From positions 1 through 64,000 of the forward strand of contig NXFV01001417.1 of NCBI GenBank assembly GCA_002803225.1: DNA of 64,000 bases, given 5' to 3'. The translations under genes and the position numbers were made by a program. Positions within the stretch are counted from its first letter, which is position 1. Each line of letters opens with the position of its first letter. Below the pieces are notes generated by a model, which did no database searches, was not told the DNA's origin, and saw only the letters and a list, made by a program, of their open reading frames with translations. This document shows positions 23,196 to 34,887 of the stretch, in pieces. Origin of the DNA: Gamarada debralockiae (taxonomy: Eukaryota > Ascomycota > Leotiomycetes > Helotiales > Hyphodiscaceae).

Positions 23196-24976
23196 CTATC
23201 TTGTCAAAGACACTTTGCAGCCGTGGTAGGGTGCAAGTGTGACTCCCAACTCCTCCTGCCACGGCGTGTCATCGCGGCTCTCAAGCCCACTAAAAGTCTG
23301 CAACATCCGAACTAAGATATAGCTTGCTTGGTTCAAAGCGAGTTGTTCTGTTGTGCATAATTAAATTTAAGTTTAGCGAAGGGGAGTGAGAGACTCACGC
23401 CCGGGGCAAATACGACCACCTCCACCAAATGGTGTGAAATGCCAAGTATACTTCAAGCCGTCCCAACGCTCTGGGCGGAACTCCTCTACATCCGCACCCC
23501 ATTCTTCTTCACTGTGGCATAGGCCGTAGAAGACATAAGTTATTCCTTGACCCTTTGGCACAAATAATGGGGATTTGCCGTCGGGACCGCCGCCGTTGGG
23601 TAGAACGGTATCACGCTTTGCTTCCCGGTCCCAGAGCGGTGCACTGGGAGTCAGTCGAAGGGCTGGTTATAGATTGTCAGTGCTTGTGGAGAAAAGAACG
23701 CGATCCGAGAATCATTCACTTACTCTCATCGATTGTCCATCTCAGGTATTTCAGGTCTTTGAGCTGTTCGTACGTTGGCGCGACGCCTCCAAGCTCCGAT
23801 ATTTCCTCTCGCAACTTCTTCAAAGCCTGCGGATGTCTGGATAAGTTGAGGAAGGCGTGGCTTAGTAGAGCCATTGTAGTATCGCGACCCCCTAGAAGAG
23901 CATTGAGCAGCAAGTCCCGGATACGTTTCTTGTCGCTAGTGTCCTTGGCAAGCTCATCTAAGAATACCAGCTTTCCTCCCAGTGATTCAACGTCTTTCAC
24001 CCTCCTTTTTGAGGATTCCTTCTCCTGAAGTGCTTTGTTGATAATGGTGCTAGTGTATTCATCCAGGACCTTTATCGCGTGCTTGAAGTTTGGATCTCGG
24101 TGCAGGAACTAGAACCCGCAGAATCTCGGAGTCAGGTTTACTGGACCATGAAAGAGGGGGAGTTCAGTTGGTGCTCATGGGCTCTTAGACATGCATCTAC
24201 TCCCGGGACATGTCTCCAAATCCATGAACCCAATCGGACAAGGAAATTCACTCTAGGAAACATACCATGAATGGGCCTAAGTTGAAGCGATCACGAACGC
24301 CCTTCGTGGCAAAATCAAATGCCTCGTCAATGTCTCTTGTTAACTGTGGTGCATCGCGTTGCTGGGAATGTATCGACTCGCCGAAAATGATTTCTGTGGC
24401 TACGTCCAGCGTCAGGCGACTGAAAAGCACCTTGAGATCTACCGTCGATCCATCCGTCGGTATGTTTGCTACGAGCTCCTGGAAATGTCTTTCATAGACA
24501 TCCGAGTTGCTCACCTGAGCTTTCGAGAAACTCGGACGCAGAATTGCACGACCGTGTGCCCATGTTGCCCCATTGCTCGCCGCTACACCGTCACCAATGT
24601 ATGGAGCGAAGCCGTCGATGCGGAGCTGGCTCAGTTCGAAGTCGTCAGCTTGCGAAGCCATAATGGCTTTAGCATTTTCCGGAGACATTGTCCAGAGAAA
24701 ACTAATGCCCGCCATATTCATTGAAACCGTACGACTACCACTATCCTTGAAAAGGTTGACCAGTTCTTCGAGGAAAACCTTGTCTTTGGCCCACGTTGTC
24801 AAGTTGGAGATGTTATCAGTACCAAAAAGATACCATTTCTGGGGTACAGGAGGTGCGGGCTTGCAGCCATTTTTGGCACAGAAGTTCACTCGTTTTCGAA
24901 AGGCGATTGCTTGGGAAGTCAAGTAGACAATCGCGGCGGCGAAAACTGCGATGCAGAGGCTCTGGTAGTCGAACAT
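23196..24976 (-). CDS. Cytochrome P450, CYP52-like
   Basis: Membrane-anchored haem monooxygenase, 503 aa from four exons: 24976-24266, 24108-23724, 23662-23399 and 23347-23196. An N-terminal anchor (residues 5-22, CIAVFAAAIVYLTSQAIA) starts at the ATG at 24976; an in-frame ATG 39 bp upstream would only add a polar head. Visible P450 motifs are the I-helix LLNALLGGRDTTMALLSH, ExxR as ETLRLTPSAPL across the exon 2/3 junction, FRPERWDGL, and the haem loop FTPFGGGGRICPGQQLAL across the exon 3/4 junction with the Cys thiolate ligand. The organisation (GGRDTT, APLWDREAKRDTVLPNGGGP) resembles fungal CYP52-type fatty-acid/alkane hydroxylases, but substrate assignment is inference. The reading frame is intact. 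It is followed upstream by a dead transporter and an intact BBE oxidase on the same strand, suggesting a former cluster. Confidence 0.92.
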
Positions 24977-25050
24977 GATTATCGTATGTTTCCTGGAGAT
25001 TGATTTTACGTGCAATACTAGCGGATTTCATGAAGGAGGGTGCATCATCT

Positions 25051-25356
25051 TTATGCTGAAATAAACTTTGCAGCCTGACAATCCGCTTTACTGCTACCCT
25101 TTTGCCATGGCTCTGGAACATGGTTCTCCTCAACGGCCGTGTCAGCAATTTCAGACGATAAGCGGTAAAAGTGCGAAGCGTCAATGGGAAAGCATTTGAA
25201 CTCCATACGGCCAATCCGAAACCATGCTTCGTAAAATCTTACGGTCGGTAAACTGCGAATTGTGGATTTCAACTGGCCAACGGAAGATTCGATCCTTAGT
25301 CGCTCGTAGGGAAAATCAGAGATTGGCTTAAGCTTAAACATCGCCGAACTTATCAT
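25051..25356 (-). other. Short open frame of unknown value
   Basis: A 101-codon frame opening at an ATG (MISSAMFKLKPISDFPYERL) just upstream of the P450. The composition is plausible for protein but no family is recognised. It may be a relic exon or chance. Confidence 0.2.
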
Positions 25357-25559
25357 CTGGATGACTTATTACCTCAGCACCCGCGCTTCCAATATTGCCT
25401 GATTAGGTCTTTCCAAATATGGTTTGCGCTCAAGGGGAATGGTCGGATGCCACAAGCAATATTCATGAGGTAGCATCCCAACTTGTCCATCTGAGTTGCT
25501 TATTTATCCCTTTTATGCAACGCCTCAAAAATACTCAGGGATTCAACCTTACATCCTCC

Positions 25560-27064
25560 CACTCAGCGCCCCGCCCGTTTCGCTCACCCTCGCCGTGATC
25601 AGAAATGCTGACCCCACTAGTCACTGTAACTCCAAACATCTGCGTGTACCAGGAAACTCCCACCATGAACGTCAATCAATCTCCCTGCGATAAGAGGTCC
25701 GCACAGCGCTGCAAATGCCAAATACTCAATGCCATTCCGACTCTGGTGCCGATCTTGGACAGATCTTTGGTAAGAGAAGTCACTGATCCCATGAAAATCC
25801 CTTGCACGGCTGCGTCCACAAGTCCAAATATGATCGCCAACGCGATGAGACTGTTCATTGTTGTGACACCAGCCCAGGCATAACGGAGTATGCCACAGAC
25901 AAATTCCAGTGGGATCAGGGTGTTGATTGAGCCGATGTAGGCGTCCGCGACTGCTGGGAGAACTCGCCCAGGAAAACCGACAGCGTTCATGATGAGAAGG
26001 ATTGTGAGACCAATCTTTCTGGGATCCTAGGACGTCCTTGGCATAGAGGTTGACCTTATATCATCGAATCTTATCAGCGCCAAGTTTTACCAAACGCGAC
26101 GTGGTGGGCAAAGAAAGAGATCGGAGGTAAGACTCACATAACTGAAGGCAAAGTACAATGCTAATAAAATGCAGAACATGTCACAAATAAATAAGATATA
26201 GGGATGTTCTTTAGCCTGCAACTCCTGTATCGGACCTGCTTTCCTGGGTGGGATATGACCAACGTTAGAATGATCACCATATTCGCCAACATGACGAATC
26301 CCATCACTTGAACAGTCTACGCAAACCCGATCCTGGGAAGTAACTGCTGGGCTATCAAGGGAAATACGACACCTGTCGGCTCCCACTTGCGACAGTTGAG
26401 ATTGCCATTGACCGTCGACGCAGGAAGTCGATCGTGGGACATAAAACAAATCCATTTCCAATGCCTTGGCACAGACCTAGGGAAAGGGATACTTCGTAGC
26501 ACGTCTTAGAACACGGGGCTCCAAGCACCCCGAGGAGCTGGAGGGAGATGCCAAAGAGTAGAACGTGTCGGTAGTAACCTGGGTCGAAAAGACGCCCAGA
26601 CACAGCGACAAGCAAGCAGAAGAGAAATATTTGGTTACTGCCAGGCCAGGTGAGCACGGATGAAGAAAGATTTTCCAGGAGGTTAGTGAGGTAGTATTGT
26701 TCGAAGGGCCGTATGAATTGATATAGCCGATCGTATTGAAGATTGCCAAGTGGCCTTGAAGGACTGCTGCGTGTAAACCTTCTCATCGTAATGTAGGATG
26801 CGAAACGGTGGTGTTTACCTTGAAGCCATGCCTTTGTCCCGCCATCTGGGGAAGTCCTGGATCTCGATAGGAGATTGCTTCAGATCGTGTAGTCAAAGCT
26901 CGCTGTAAGAAATCGAGAGGAGGCTCTGCACTTCCATTTATCTCGTTTTCTTCCTGTACTTCTCCGTCGAAAATTTCGTTGGAGATTTCCATTTCTGCGT
27001 TCCTACTTCTAGAGCATATTGAAGCGACTTGCATTTTCGCGCTCGGCATATTCTTCTCCGACAC
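25560..27064 (-). pseudogene. Monocarboxylate-type MFS transporter, frameshifted
   Basis: Minus-strand text matches a fungal MFS monocarboxylate (MCT-like) transporter but needs at least five frame changes. The DGGTKAWLQ block (about 26848) is out of frame with the N-terminal segment. After a plausible intron, HLAIFNTIGYINSYG shifts to FEQYYLTNLLENLSSSVLTW near 26710. GLCQGIGNGFVLCPTI shifts at about 26375 to GVVFPLIAQQLLPRIGFA. GMALSI shifts near 25725 to FAALCGPLIAGRLIDVHGG. A last shift occurs near 25650 to YTQMFGVTVTS. Transmembrane character is preserved, so decay is recent. It sits between the P450 and the BBE oxidase on the same strand and was probably the exporter or uptake partner of that group. 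Sequencing error cannot explain this many shifts unless assembly quality is poor. Confidence 0.88.
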
Positions 27065-27602
27065 TGTTGGAGAAGTCTGTTCCTGACAGTATTGGGATAT
27101 TTTGCCTGCAAATGCGGTGTTTCTGTTGCCATAATCGCGTTGAATCTCATTGTCCAGGTCTCAGAGCAATCGGCTACGATATAACTCCACATCACGCCCA
27201 GATGTGGATCTTATCGGCATTTTTCTACGAAGCGTTTTTGTTGAGAATAGTCTTGCGCCACAGGGAACCTGCTTGATCGCCAGGCTCGAGATGAGCCTTA
27301 TCCTGCACAAAAATTTTGAAGACATTGCTAATTCGGAAAATGCATGTGAATTTATTTCAAGTCGCACTCCAATGAGAACTTCTGCTCTCAGTGGTGTTTG
27401 GAGCACCTCCTTGAACGAAGCGAAGCAATCAGACGAAATATTAGATAAGTTTCAGAAGATACTTTCTTGTGGGTTGAACCTGACGTTGATTCTCCTTGTT
27501 CTCTCACAGTATCTGAGATAATGAAAATTAATCTGGCGGGTCCAGTCGCATTTTGACCGTATAGAGTAGAACCACCTCAACTAAGAGATCATTCCCTAAG
27601 TA

Positions 27603-29504
27603 TCACAACTCAGCTGATCCGGAGCCAGACACGCACAGCCTTCCATCCTCCGCTACATTCCAGTACTCACTTCCAACACCAGTCAAGGCATAGAACATGT
27701 GATCAGGATCATACTTGTTCTTGATCTCAAGCAGCCGCTCATAATTGTATCCATAAAACACCTCTTGAAAACTTGGTTGATGAAAATCGCCTTCATTCAA
27801 ATATGCGCCTCCACCAGGCGTCAAGCGCTCCAGCTCTGGGAGGAGTACATTGGTCATGAGTTGCTGGTCCGCGAGATTCGCATCCCAATCCAAGTAGTTG
27901 TAAGGCCTACATACATAATCACTAATCAGTGCCCGAGAGACAGTTGGAGATAGTTGAGAGCTTACGTTCCAAGCACCGCGTCAAATACAGCGTCACGCCA
28001 TGCTGGATTCACGGAGTTTGATGGAGTATCAGCTTTCAGAGGTACATTGACTGAGACACCTGATATGATGGCTCCCTTCTGGCTTATAAATCTCAGCGCA
28101 GATGTCAATGCCTTCGGGTTTGACTCGACGAGCGAGCGAGGGATCAGTCGACCTCCTAGGTTGGCTGCCGTGATGTTATTGAATGGGTTAAATGCTTTGT
28201 AGCTGTCTAGATATGTGGGAAATTCCTCGACAAAGAACGCTGCATGGTGCAGTCAGAACAAATCTATTGCGAGTAATTTTAACCCGGGTGGGAGGATCAC
28301 ACTTACCGTACGTGATGTTGCTTTGATTCAGCCTTGTAATCACCGGCATGAACAGACTCGACAATTGGTGTTTCGATAATCCAGGAGCATTCGTAGGCAC
28401 CATCATGAAGGTACCATTCATAATATACCAGCTACTCATACAGCCCGCATCCACAACCGATGGGAGATTGCTGATGAAGGCTTGGACCGCATCGTAGAAT
28501 ACATCCAGGGAAACATCATCACTGGTGAAAGTGAGGTTGGCTGCAGAGGATTGCATATCCGGATAAGCCTTGCTTGTCATCGACAGCACGACGCCGTATG
28601 TGCCACCCCCACCTCCGGAAAGAGCCCAATACAGGTCCGAATTCTGGGACTCAGAAGCTGTCAAAAGCTGGCCGGTCCCTGTCACTACCTCCCATTCGAG
28701 AACTTGATCTGCGGCGAGTCCAAATTTCGATGCCAATGGCGAGTGGCCACCTCCTTGGGTGTACCCGCCGGCGATGCCCACGGTATCACAGTTGCCACCG
28801 ACGACTACGAGACCATGATCATGAGCGGCCTGATTAATTTCAAAGACTTGGACACCAGCACCCATTTTCACTGCTTTTCCAGTGTAATACGGGGATTGAT
28901 AATCCAAGAAGTTGATGTCTTTGAGGTTGTGCGTCCAGATTCCCACAGCTCCAGCTCCAGTGGATTTTCCGTTGTAGTCGTGGCCAGTGTTGCGGATGAC
29001 CAGACGGATGTTGTTTTCCTTAGTGAAATCGATTGTCTTCTGGTAATCCGAGGCACAGCTGGCGTTCACAGCGTATTGAACATAGGTGCCGATCACGCAT
29101 TGGGCGCTCTTCGGAAGATAGGGGTCGCAACTTTGGTTGGCCCAGAAGGGAGTCATGACAGAAGATGATGTCGTGTAATGCGTTTCTGGAAAGCCCCAAA
29201 CTGACTGTAGATCTGCACACTTCTGAGCGTCATAGGCTGTGAAGGAATCCAGATGACAAGAGCTCGCAATGGGAATTGTAGCGATGAGTTTCCCTCCTAG
29301 AGTCTTGTTGAACTCATCCCATTGCTGGGTGGATGGCCAGCAGCTGTCCCCTGGGAAACAGCGGCATGCTGACTGGTTTTCGGATCTCGATACCTGAACT
29401 GGTAATTGTTGGGGAGGAGACCATTGAGCAGGGGCGTTCAGTGCGGCACGAGCTGGCGCAGAAAGAAGTAGGACCCGGCAGATTTGAAGAAATCGAGGCG
29501 ACAT
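27603..29504 (-). CDS. FAD-linked oxidase, BBE-like, secreted
   Basis: Berberine-bridge-enzyme-type flavoprotein oxidase, 591 aa in three exons: 29504-28307, 28239-27966 and 27906-27603. A signal peptide covers about residues 1-21. The FAD-binding (PCMH) domain shows both covalent attachment residues of the bicovalent class: His175 in VIRNTGHDYNGKSTGAGAV and Cys239 in GGNCDTVGIAGGYTQGGGHS. The C-terminal BBE domain is clear: YLNEGDFHQPSFQEVFYG, then YERLLEIKNKYDPDHMFYAL and VGSEYWNVAEDGRLC. Such enzymes oxidise sugars, alkaloids, cannabinoid-like or polyketide intermediates; the substrate is unknown here. Several Asn glycosylation sites and many Cys agree with an extracellular or secretory location. 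It is intact, unlike both flanking loci (MFS transporter and iron permease). Confidence 0.94.
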
Positions 29505-29899
29505 ATTGCGTTTGTATGTCAGAATACTGACAGAAAATTCCCCTACACATTTTCTAGCCCGGGACGCCTTTTAAAGATATATCAAGTGGGAAGGAAATGG
29601 AAAGCGTCTAGCAACGCGACGCACATCAGACTAAATTCTGACATCTGGGGTTCAAGAAACGATCGCTCTCTGATTTCAGACTATGACGGAATTTGTCCTT
29701 TAGATCTAGATAAAGTTCAAGGATGGTTGGGTTGGCAATCAGACCCGAGCTACATGGAGGCCAATCAGCTACTTCCTGTCGTTTGGAGTAGGCAATATCA
29801 CGTGCTACCGGGGTTCCTACGCCAGGGGCTGAACGCGTCTCTTACGCTACCTAAGGTATTACAAAGCATGCATAGTACACCGAGATGAGGTCTCTTTAC

Positions 29900-30990
29900 T
29901 GGAAGCTGTGTACGAAATTTTATGTAAACCAGCCGCTGAAGTGTTATGCTTTGCACACATAGTTGGAGGCTTTGTAATATTCCGTTACGCAGATGTCACC
30001 GATGAGACCTGTGAAGGTTCCGATGATGAGCAACCAAATGTCTTCGGATTTAAGAAGTGGGCCGACACCCAACCACAAGTCCGTGAAAAGCAAGGGAGAG
30101 CACGACTCTAATTCCAGAACCCATGATCTGTGACGGCAAAGTTAACAATCACGCACTTTGTTTGGGAAATTTCGATTTGCCATTAGGAGGACTCACCTCT
30201 GCGAACTAATCGATGCTTTGATCTATTCTCGAGCGAGTCTCTAAGGAAATGCCAAAGATTGGATTCGGCTTCAAGTCATCCGTGAGCTCGCGCAGGCGCT
30301 ATTCGACTTCCGCATCGATCTTAAGAGCATATTTCAAGCAATCATCGAGACGGTCATTTTGGCTCTGTTGGATGTCTTGCAGGAAGACGCTCATGAAGGT
30401 AAGCGATACGGCAACAGCAGTGTTGATGCATAGCTGCCATGTATCGCTGAATTGAAACGATGGACCGATTGCAACCTAAATGAAGACACCAATCTAGTAG
30501 ATAACGAATGCGTATATGGAGCCGGGCTGACAGCAACAACGTGGCAAGTCCGGTTCCATGCGTGCTTCCACCGTGACACCCGACCTCCAACTATGAAAAC
30601 ACTGTCCTCCAGCTCTTCCTAAATTGGCTTTCCATTGACGAGGAGTCGTTGCTTGGCTCCTTATATGTCTCCATCCATTGGCAGGATGGTATCTTAGGAA
30701 GTAGGCGTTCGCAACTCATATTCCGTGACTGAATTTCGGCCGTTGTGGTAAGAATTGCTCGACTACTGTTCTGCTGCTGCCTAATAAGCAGGATATCCGT
30801 CACATAGACCTGAATTGAGCTGACATTCTGCGTCATGATCTGCCACGTGTCTGTTGCACAGGAGGCGATTCCAATGAGAGCCCACACGACTGTTCAGGGC
30901 ATCATGGCAAGGAAAACATAATTCGAACCGACAGCCCTGGTGACTTTGTTGAAGAAATTTGGTTTCGGCAAGGTAGACGTCTCGATCGAA
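29900..30990 (-). pseudogene. Low-affinity iron permease (FET4-type), broken
   Basis: Minus-strand reading recovers the FET4/low-affinity iron permease architecture. The order is LPKPNFFNKVTRAVGSNYVF, WALIGIASCATDTWQIMTQN, VSSIQVYVTDILLIRQQ, EIQSRNMSCERLL, then IGPSFQFSDTWQLCINTAVA, VSLTFMSVFLQDIQQSQNDR, LDDCLKYALKIDAEVE, RLRELTDDLKPNPIFGIS, and finally GVGPLLKSEDIWLLIIGTFT. Three stops interrupt the conserved frame: TGA at 30894-30896 (position of a Trp), TAG at 30299-30301 and TAG at 30206-30208 (both where the family has Tyr). Frame also changes between blocks around 30600-30750. A living gene would encode a plasma-membrane Fe(II)/Zn transporter; this copy cannot. Confidence 0.85.
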
Positions 30991-32907
30991 GATAACTCGA
31001 ATTAGTCCAGTCAGGGTTCTTTTTCTAAAACGACGGAGTAAATAGATGGAAAGAAGGGTCGACCAGCGACATCTCTTCTCACTCTCTGTGTTGGAGCAAC
31101 AGCACTTATAGGTATCTTCACGGGAGAAACTGAGGTCTTGAATCTCTGCCATATAGAAGCCATCTTGACAATCCAACCCTCCAGGCCCTATTCGTCGTAA
31201 GCAGGCAATTGCGGAAAGGTGAATGAATTGGTTCTCCATCCTCGGTACGCGCTTCAAAAAAGCCTGGTTTCTAGATCACACTGGCGGTATCTTGGTCGCT
31301 TGCTTGGTATTGTTCAATTTGGCGAGCACGGCATTCGAACATATGTGGCTTCTTGTCGGCAAGTCAGCGCCACAGGACTTCCTGAATATGTGGGTTTATG
31401 AGGCTTTTACCCAGGGTGGGGATAGGGTGCGGAAAATCGACACTGTGAGTGATTTCTATTTTATACTAGGGCACAATCATGATATTTTTTTGGGGGACGC
31501 ATGAAAGGTAGAGAAAGAAGGGAATTGTGAGCGGATAGAGACAAAGTAGATTGTTCGAGAATTCCCGCTGACCATTCCAGCATGTACGAGCCTACCACGG
31601 AGGCGACAAATAGTACGTCGAACTCGGCATCATAATGTTCGAAGACGAACCTTGAAAGTAGCACACGACGGGAGCGAAGCCCTGCAACGAAATCGCGAAC
31701 GGCGAGCAGATGTAGAGCGAGCATTCGTGCACGTCGACTACGATGGCACTCACAGCATATCCGAAGAACACAAGCTATTATAAGAAATCAAAGACAGTGA
31801 GCTAAAGCGGCCTATCGCTGAGAGAGTGCGGGAAGAGGGACTGAAGACTTTTAGTTTATGAAATAAAATTGAATACGTACCATCACTCATTCTTCCGCTA
31901 AAAGTCCGATATCGTACTTGCAACAAGTGATTGTTTCACTAATTGGTATTAGTAGCTAATCTGCGAAGTTCATGGGAAGATTTGAAATCATTTACTGAAT
32001 GTTGTGAGCTTCTAGTCAGCACTGGGGTTCGGCTCTCAGGTACCGACCGCAGCACAACACCACGATCGACAAAGCCACGATGCATGCGGTCATCGCATCG
32101 AGATTGAAACTTCCAGTCTCACCGGTTCTAATGCAGGTACCTGTATTGCATGATGGAATTAATGGAATTATCGATGTCAGTGGCTCAGTGCGTTGATGTG
32201 GTTTCTAGGGAGAGGGGGCGGACTTTGCCGAGTCCTGACTTTGTTGCCGCGAGAGCATTTACCTCCTGCCTGATCGAGTAGGTAAAGACACTCGGTTATT
32301 TAGATAGCATGGAGAAAATTTTACTTGTGCATATGCTTGTAGGAACCAAGGCTTGAGGGGCAGGACGCAGAAACATCACATGAAAATGGAAGAGAGCATG
32401 TGAGGGCTACCGTCGAACCGACGAAACGATCATCATCCACTTGAATCGTTCTTCCGGTGACCAGGATAGGAAATATGGCGAATCACTTCACGTCTCTCAT
32501 CGTTTAGGACAATCCGATTCAACTCTTCTTTTTCTCTCTCCGTATCTCTATCAACACTCTCCAGCTAAAGCTCCCCTCCACTCCCACCTCAAGTCAAAAA
32601 ATGAGCAAAAAACGCCACTGTGAAGAAGTAGGGGTATCTACATAAACTCATCCAAACTCATCCATTCATGTAGATCCCCTTTCATCCTCTCACCCATTCA
32701 TACAAGTAGCCAAACTTCTCAGCCTAGGCCGGCCGAACGCCAAACACCGCCCAATGCAAAAGTAGATAAAGAAAAAGGCCTCCAAGCTCCTAGGTTGTTG
32801 TAAATATCAGACATTATGCATCCTCTTTGTTCTCGCTGTCGCTTCCGTATGTGAATCGAATGTCGCACTGCGGTTGTTGGACAAGTTGAATGGGAGGGAG
32901 GTAGGAG
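30991..32907. other. Gene-poor stretch, one doubtful frame
   Basis: The plus-strand frame 31223-31504 (MNWFSILGTRFKKAWFLDHT) has coding-like hydrophobic text (LVACLVLFNLASTAFEHMWL) ending at a possible GTGAGT donor near 31444, but no continuation or family was found. The rest, including 31500-32900, shows nothing I can support. The part next to 32908 is the RlmA 3' flank. Confidence 0.35.
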
Positions 32908-34887
32908 TTAGCCGTCATGCTTGACCCTCTTCGAATCACCTCCTTCCTCCGGGTCTGGTGTCTTCCTCTTATTGATACCTCCCTGACCACCCTGGCTCCC
33001 CTGTCTCTCCCCAGCTCGTTCACCACTATCCTCTCTCAGAAAACTCGGGCCAGTACCCACTACCGGCGTCGCGAAGTTCAGAGGACTCGGTAGCGTATTA
33101 CTTTCCCTCCCACTGAAATTCCATTCCGGATAAAAGCTGCTCGGACTGGGCAAGAACTCGTTATTCATGAATCTGCTGGGCAGTGCGGAGACTGGGGTGT
33201 CAATCATGTTGTTATTGCTATTATTTGAGTTCTGCGATACCGGATGAGGTCGCGCGAATGGATTCGGTGGGCCAGATGCACCGGCACTAAGAAGTGCAGA
33301 TGCGGAAGGCGAGGGTGGTGGAAGAACGACGCCGGATGAGGTTGTGTGTTCGTGACCTTGGCCGTTCCTACGTTGGGCAGCGTTCGTGGAGGAGCGCGGC
33401 GAGGAATTGGAATCTGCGGTATTGGAACCGCCATCTGATGGCTCGTCTGGAATCTGCACCTTCAACACTGGTCTCCTGCCGCCACCTCCACTCAATTGTG
33501 CCGAGTTTGTTCGCGATGGTGGTGTAAAACCATCCGGCATTGAAGACATAGAGACATTGCGGTTCTTGTTATGTGTTTGTGAGCGCTGTGGAGGAGAAGG
33601 TGGTTTCGTCTGATTAGCGGTTCTGGAGACAGCTGCTACATCCACGGATTGTGAGCGGCTATTCGAAGTCACGGTGTCGCTTCTGGAGTTCTCAGCATTG
33701 GAAGTTGAGGATGCCCAATGTTGCGAGAGAATAGACCGGCTTTCGTCGATAGGCGTGAATATGCTCCTCGATTTCACAGACATTCTCTTAACAGGCTCCA
33801 GCAGCTGCTGAGGCGCCGGTTGTTGCTGCTCCTGTTCTTGCGCTGGTTGCTGCTGAGGGATTTGCTGCTGTTGCGGTTGAGGTGGGGATGATTCCGGACG
33901 AGAAGGTGGCCTTTCTTGCTGAGGGAAAGTTGGTGGGATTGAAGCCCTTCGCTGTTCCTCTGCATACAGTTGCTGGACCTGCTGTTGGTGATGTTGCTGG
34001 GGTGGTCCATAATTTGGGTATTGCGGAACTTGACCAGAGACGCCTTGGGGAGGCCCTTGCATTTGAGGTCCTTGCCCAGAGACACCGGGGCCTTGCATCT
34101 GAGGTCCTTGCATATGTTGCGGCAGACCGTGGGGATGTGGTGGCATATTTGGTCCATTATGGGGGTTATAGATAGCTGGATTGGGCATATACGCGTATCC
34201 ATTCTGAGGTGGTGGGTGATGAGGGCCTTGCGGGACAAGATTGGAGCTCTGTCTTCTCGGCCCATTTCTGGACGACGGACGTGAGCCTGGCCCGCTAAGC
34301 TGAGGCTGAGGGGTATGTTGACGCTGTTGTGAGTGATGTGGGAATACGCCATTGGGAATTGGAGGCGAGGCAGAGGGTGTCGAATGTCGGATATGTTGGA
34401 AGGCCGGTTGGTTCTGGAATTGAGGAGGCATCATTTGTGGTTCGACGGATCCATGATGAGACATGCCTGATCCATCATCATCGTCATCATCATCCATATC
34501 CTTTCCCTTCCCACTGAAATCCGCAGGACCCTTATGTTCGTTCGCACCTCCATACTATAGAAATATCAGTTATCCATCTTCAGAGCTCGCAGAGGGATAA
34601 CGTACGTATTGATATCTCGTCAAGATCTCTCCAATATCTCCACTCGAGTATTCGTACAACTTCTTATTATTGCCAAAGATTATGACCGCAACATCGACGG
34701 AGCAGAGAACGGAAAGCTCATGCGCCTTCTTGAAAAGGCCTCCTTTGCGCTTCAGGAACGTTCTGTGGCGGGCGCGAGTAAGTAATTGTGCCAAAATGAA
34801 GAATTTTCGTGTCAGGAGGGAGATCACTCACACTGAACGATTCCTATCATCCTTGATGGCCTTAATTTCAATCTTCCTTCGTCCCAT
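32908..34887 (-). CDS. RlmA/Rlm1-type MADS-box transcription factor
   Basis: Nuclear MEF2-class MADS factor, target of the cell-wall-integrity MAP kinase in fungi. Three exons: 34887-34832, 34762-34606 and 34554-32908, giving 619 aa. The MADS domain begins at Met1 ([19 protein letters not shown]), continues [20 protein letters not shown], and is followed by [20 protein letters not shown] and [20 protein letters not shown], the RlmA-type extension. A poly-Asp run (DDDDDDDG), Gln/Pro-rich tracts (about residues 180-300) and Ser/Thr-Pro sites follow, likely the MAPK-regulated activation region. The C-terminus ends in a basic [20 protein letters not shown], which looks like a nuclear localisation signal. 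Both introns sit where fungal MADS genes often have them, within and just after the MADS domain. A perfect RLM1/MEF2-type site (CTATAAATAG) lies 2 kb upstream. Confidence 0.93.

Noticed and set aside
28482..29168. 228-codon plus-strand open frame
   Set aside because: Antisense shadow of the BBE oxidase exon 1.
27603..30990. Treating the FET4-like locus as a functional gene with extra introns
   Set aside because: The three stops fall inside continuous conserved text with no flanking splice sites able to remove them.
31223..31504. Plus-strand hydrophobic frame (MNWFSILGTRFKK) as a gene
   Set aside because: Protein-like for about 70 residues but no continuation after the possible donor and no known family. 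Mentioned only within the gap entry.
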